6,509 nt of DNA, from the NCBI GenBank assembly GCA_903917505.1, contig CAIXAY010000029.1:1-6509 (forward strand), given 5' to 3'. The notes beneath the pieces are model-generated. The model saw only the letters and a program-made list of their open reading frames with translations. It was not told the origin of the DNA and searched no databases. The translations under genes and the position numbers were made by a program. Source of the stretch: an uncultured beta proteobacterium. GTDB lineage: Bacteria > Pseudomonadota > Gammaproteobacteria > Burkholderiales > Rhodocyclaceae. Shown piece by piece: positions 6,111 through 6,509 of this stretch (its first letter is position 1; each line of letters begins with the position of its first letter).

Positions 6111-6509
6111 CTACTTGCCGGTCGGCTGCACGAGCAGGCCGATGCGCTTGACCTGCTGGCGCTGCAGTTCGTCCATGACCGTCAGCACGGCTTCGTAGCG
6201 GACGCTCTTGTCGCCGACGATGAGCACCGGCTGTTCCGGGTTGCGGCGCTGGGCATCGATGATGGCCTGCGCGAGTTCGCCGCGGCTGACGCCGCGCTCG
6301 GACTTGCCGGGCAGCGTCAGCGACAGGCTCTGGTCGGCGCGAATGTTCACCTGCACGGCTTCGGCCGGAACTTGCGAGGCCTTGCCGACCGACGGGACGT
6401 CGATGCTCGCCGTGGTCATCATCGGCGCGGTGACCATGAAGATGACCAGCAGCACGAGCATGACGTCGATATAGGGGACGACGTTGATTTCGTTTTTCAG
6501 GCGACGTGG
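6111..6509 (-). CDS. tolR: Tol-Pal system protein TolR (N-terminus outside window)
   Basis: Inner-membrane stator/plug subunit of the TolQR proton channel, in the ExbD/TolR family. The frame is open to the right edge and 132 residues are visible, starting PRRLKNEINVVPYIDV; probably only about five to fifteen residues are missing. The membrane segment (visible residues about 13-31) contains the essential proton-carrying aspartate in PYIDVMLVLLVIFMVTAP (visible residue 15, codon 6465-6467). Starting at the ATG of 6461 would discard this residue, so that start is wrong. The periplasmic domain follows, including the family-typical PVLIVGDKSVRYEAVLTVMDELQ near its end. The stop is 24 nt before the tolA GTG and in the same frame. 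tolQ is expected immediately beyond the right edge. Confidence 0.96.
   Translation of the reverse strand, partial: PRRLKNEINVVPYIDVMLVLLVIFMVTAPMMTTASIDVPSVGKASQVPAEAVQVNIRADQSLSLTLPGKSERGVSRGELAQAIIDAQRRNPEQPVLIVGDKSVRYEAVLTVMDELQRQQVKRIGLLVQPTGK

Overview
The window comes from a GC-rich Gram-negative bacterium, most likely a betaproteobacterium. The evidence is the compact tolR-tolA-tolB-pal-cpoB-queE order, a layout typical of that class, together with a betaproteobacterial-style PilZ protein. I suspect Rhodocyclales or a relative, but this rests on recalled family resemblance and not on a search.

Layout. On the plus strand, positions 1-1368 carry the last two genes of a branched-chain amino acid type (Liv/HAAT) ABC importer: a 5'-truncated livG-like ATPase and a complete livF-like ATPase, joined by an ATGA overlap. 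Positions 1369-1504 hold no gene. This stretch is filled by a large imperfect inverted repeat built from 9-nt CACAACGNN units, and it lies between the ends of two convergent transcription units. Everything from 1505 to 6509 is on the minus strand and reads right to left: tolR (N-terminus outside the window), tolA, tolB, pal, cpoB (ybgF), queE and a small PilZ gene. Gaps are only 3 to 36 nt, except for 94 nt between tolA and tolB, where a perfect TATAAT suggests an internal promoter.

Function. TolR (with TolQ, expected just outside the right edge) and TolA form the proton-motive-force-driven inner-membrane motor. TolB and the lipoprotein Pal form the periplasmic and outer-membrane part, which holds the outer membrane to peptidoglycan during constriction. 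CpoB links this machine to peptidoglycan synthesis. QueE is a radical-SAM enzyme of the 7-deazaguanine (queuosine) pathway and often sits behind cpoB in betaproteobacteria. The PilZ protein is a probable cyclic-di-GMP receptor at the place where queC often follows.

Novelty. Most of the window is ordinary, well-conserved housekeeping sequence, and I see no convincing undescribed system. The points most worth a second look are the inverted repeat with permuted units, the PilZ gene at the end of the tol-pal-queE unit with no queC in view, the TonB-like Pro-Glu-Pro-Lys linker of TolA, the in-frame TolR-stop/TolA-GTG junction, and the lysine at the H-loop position of LivF.
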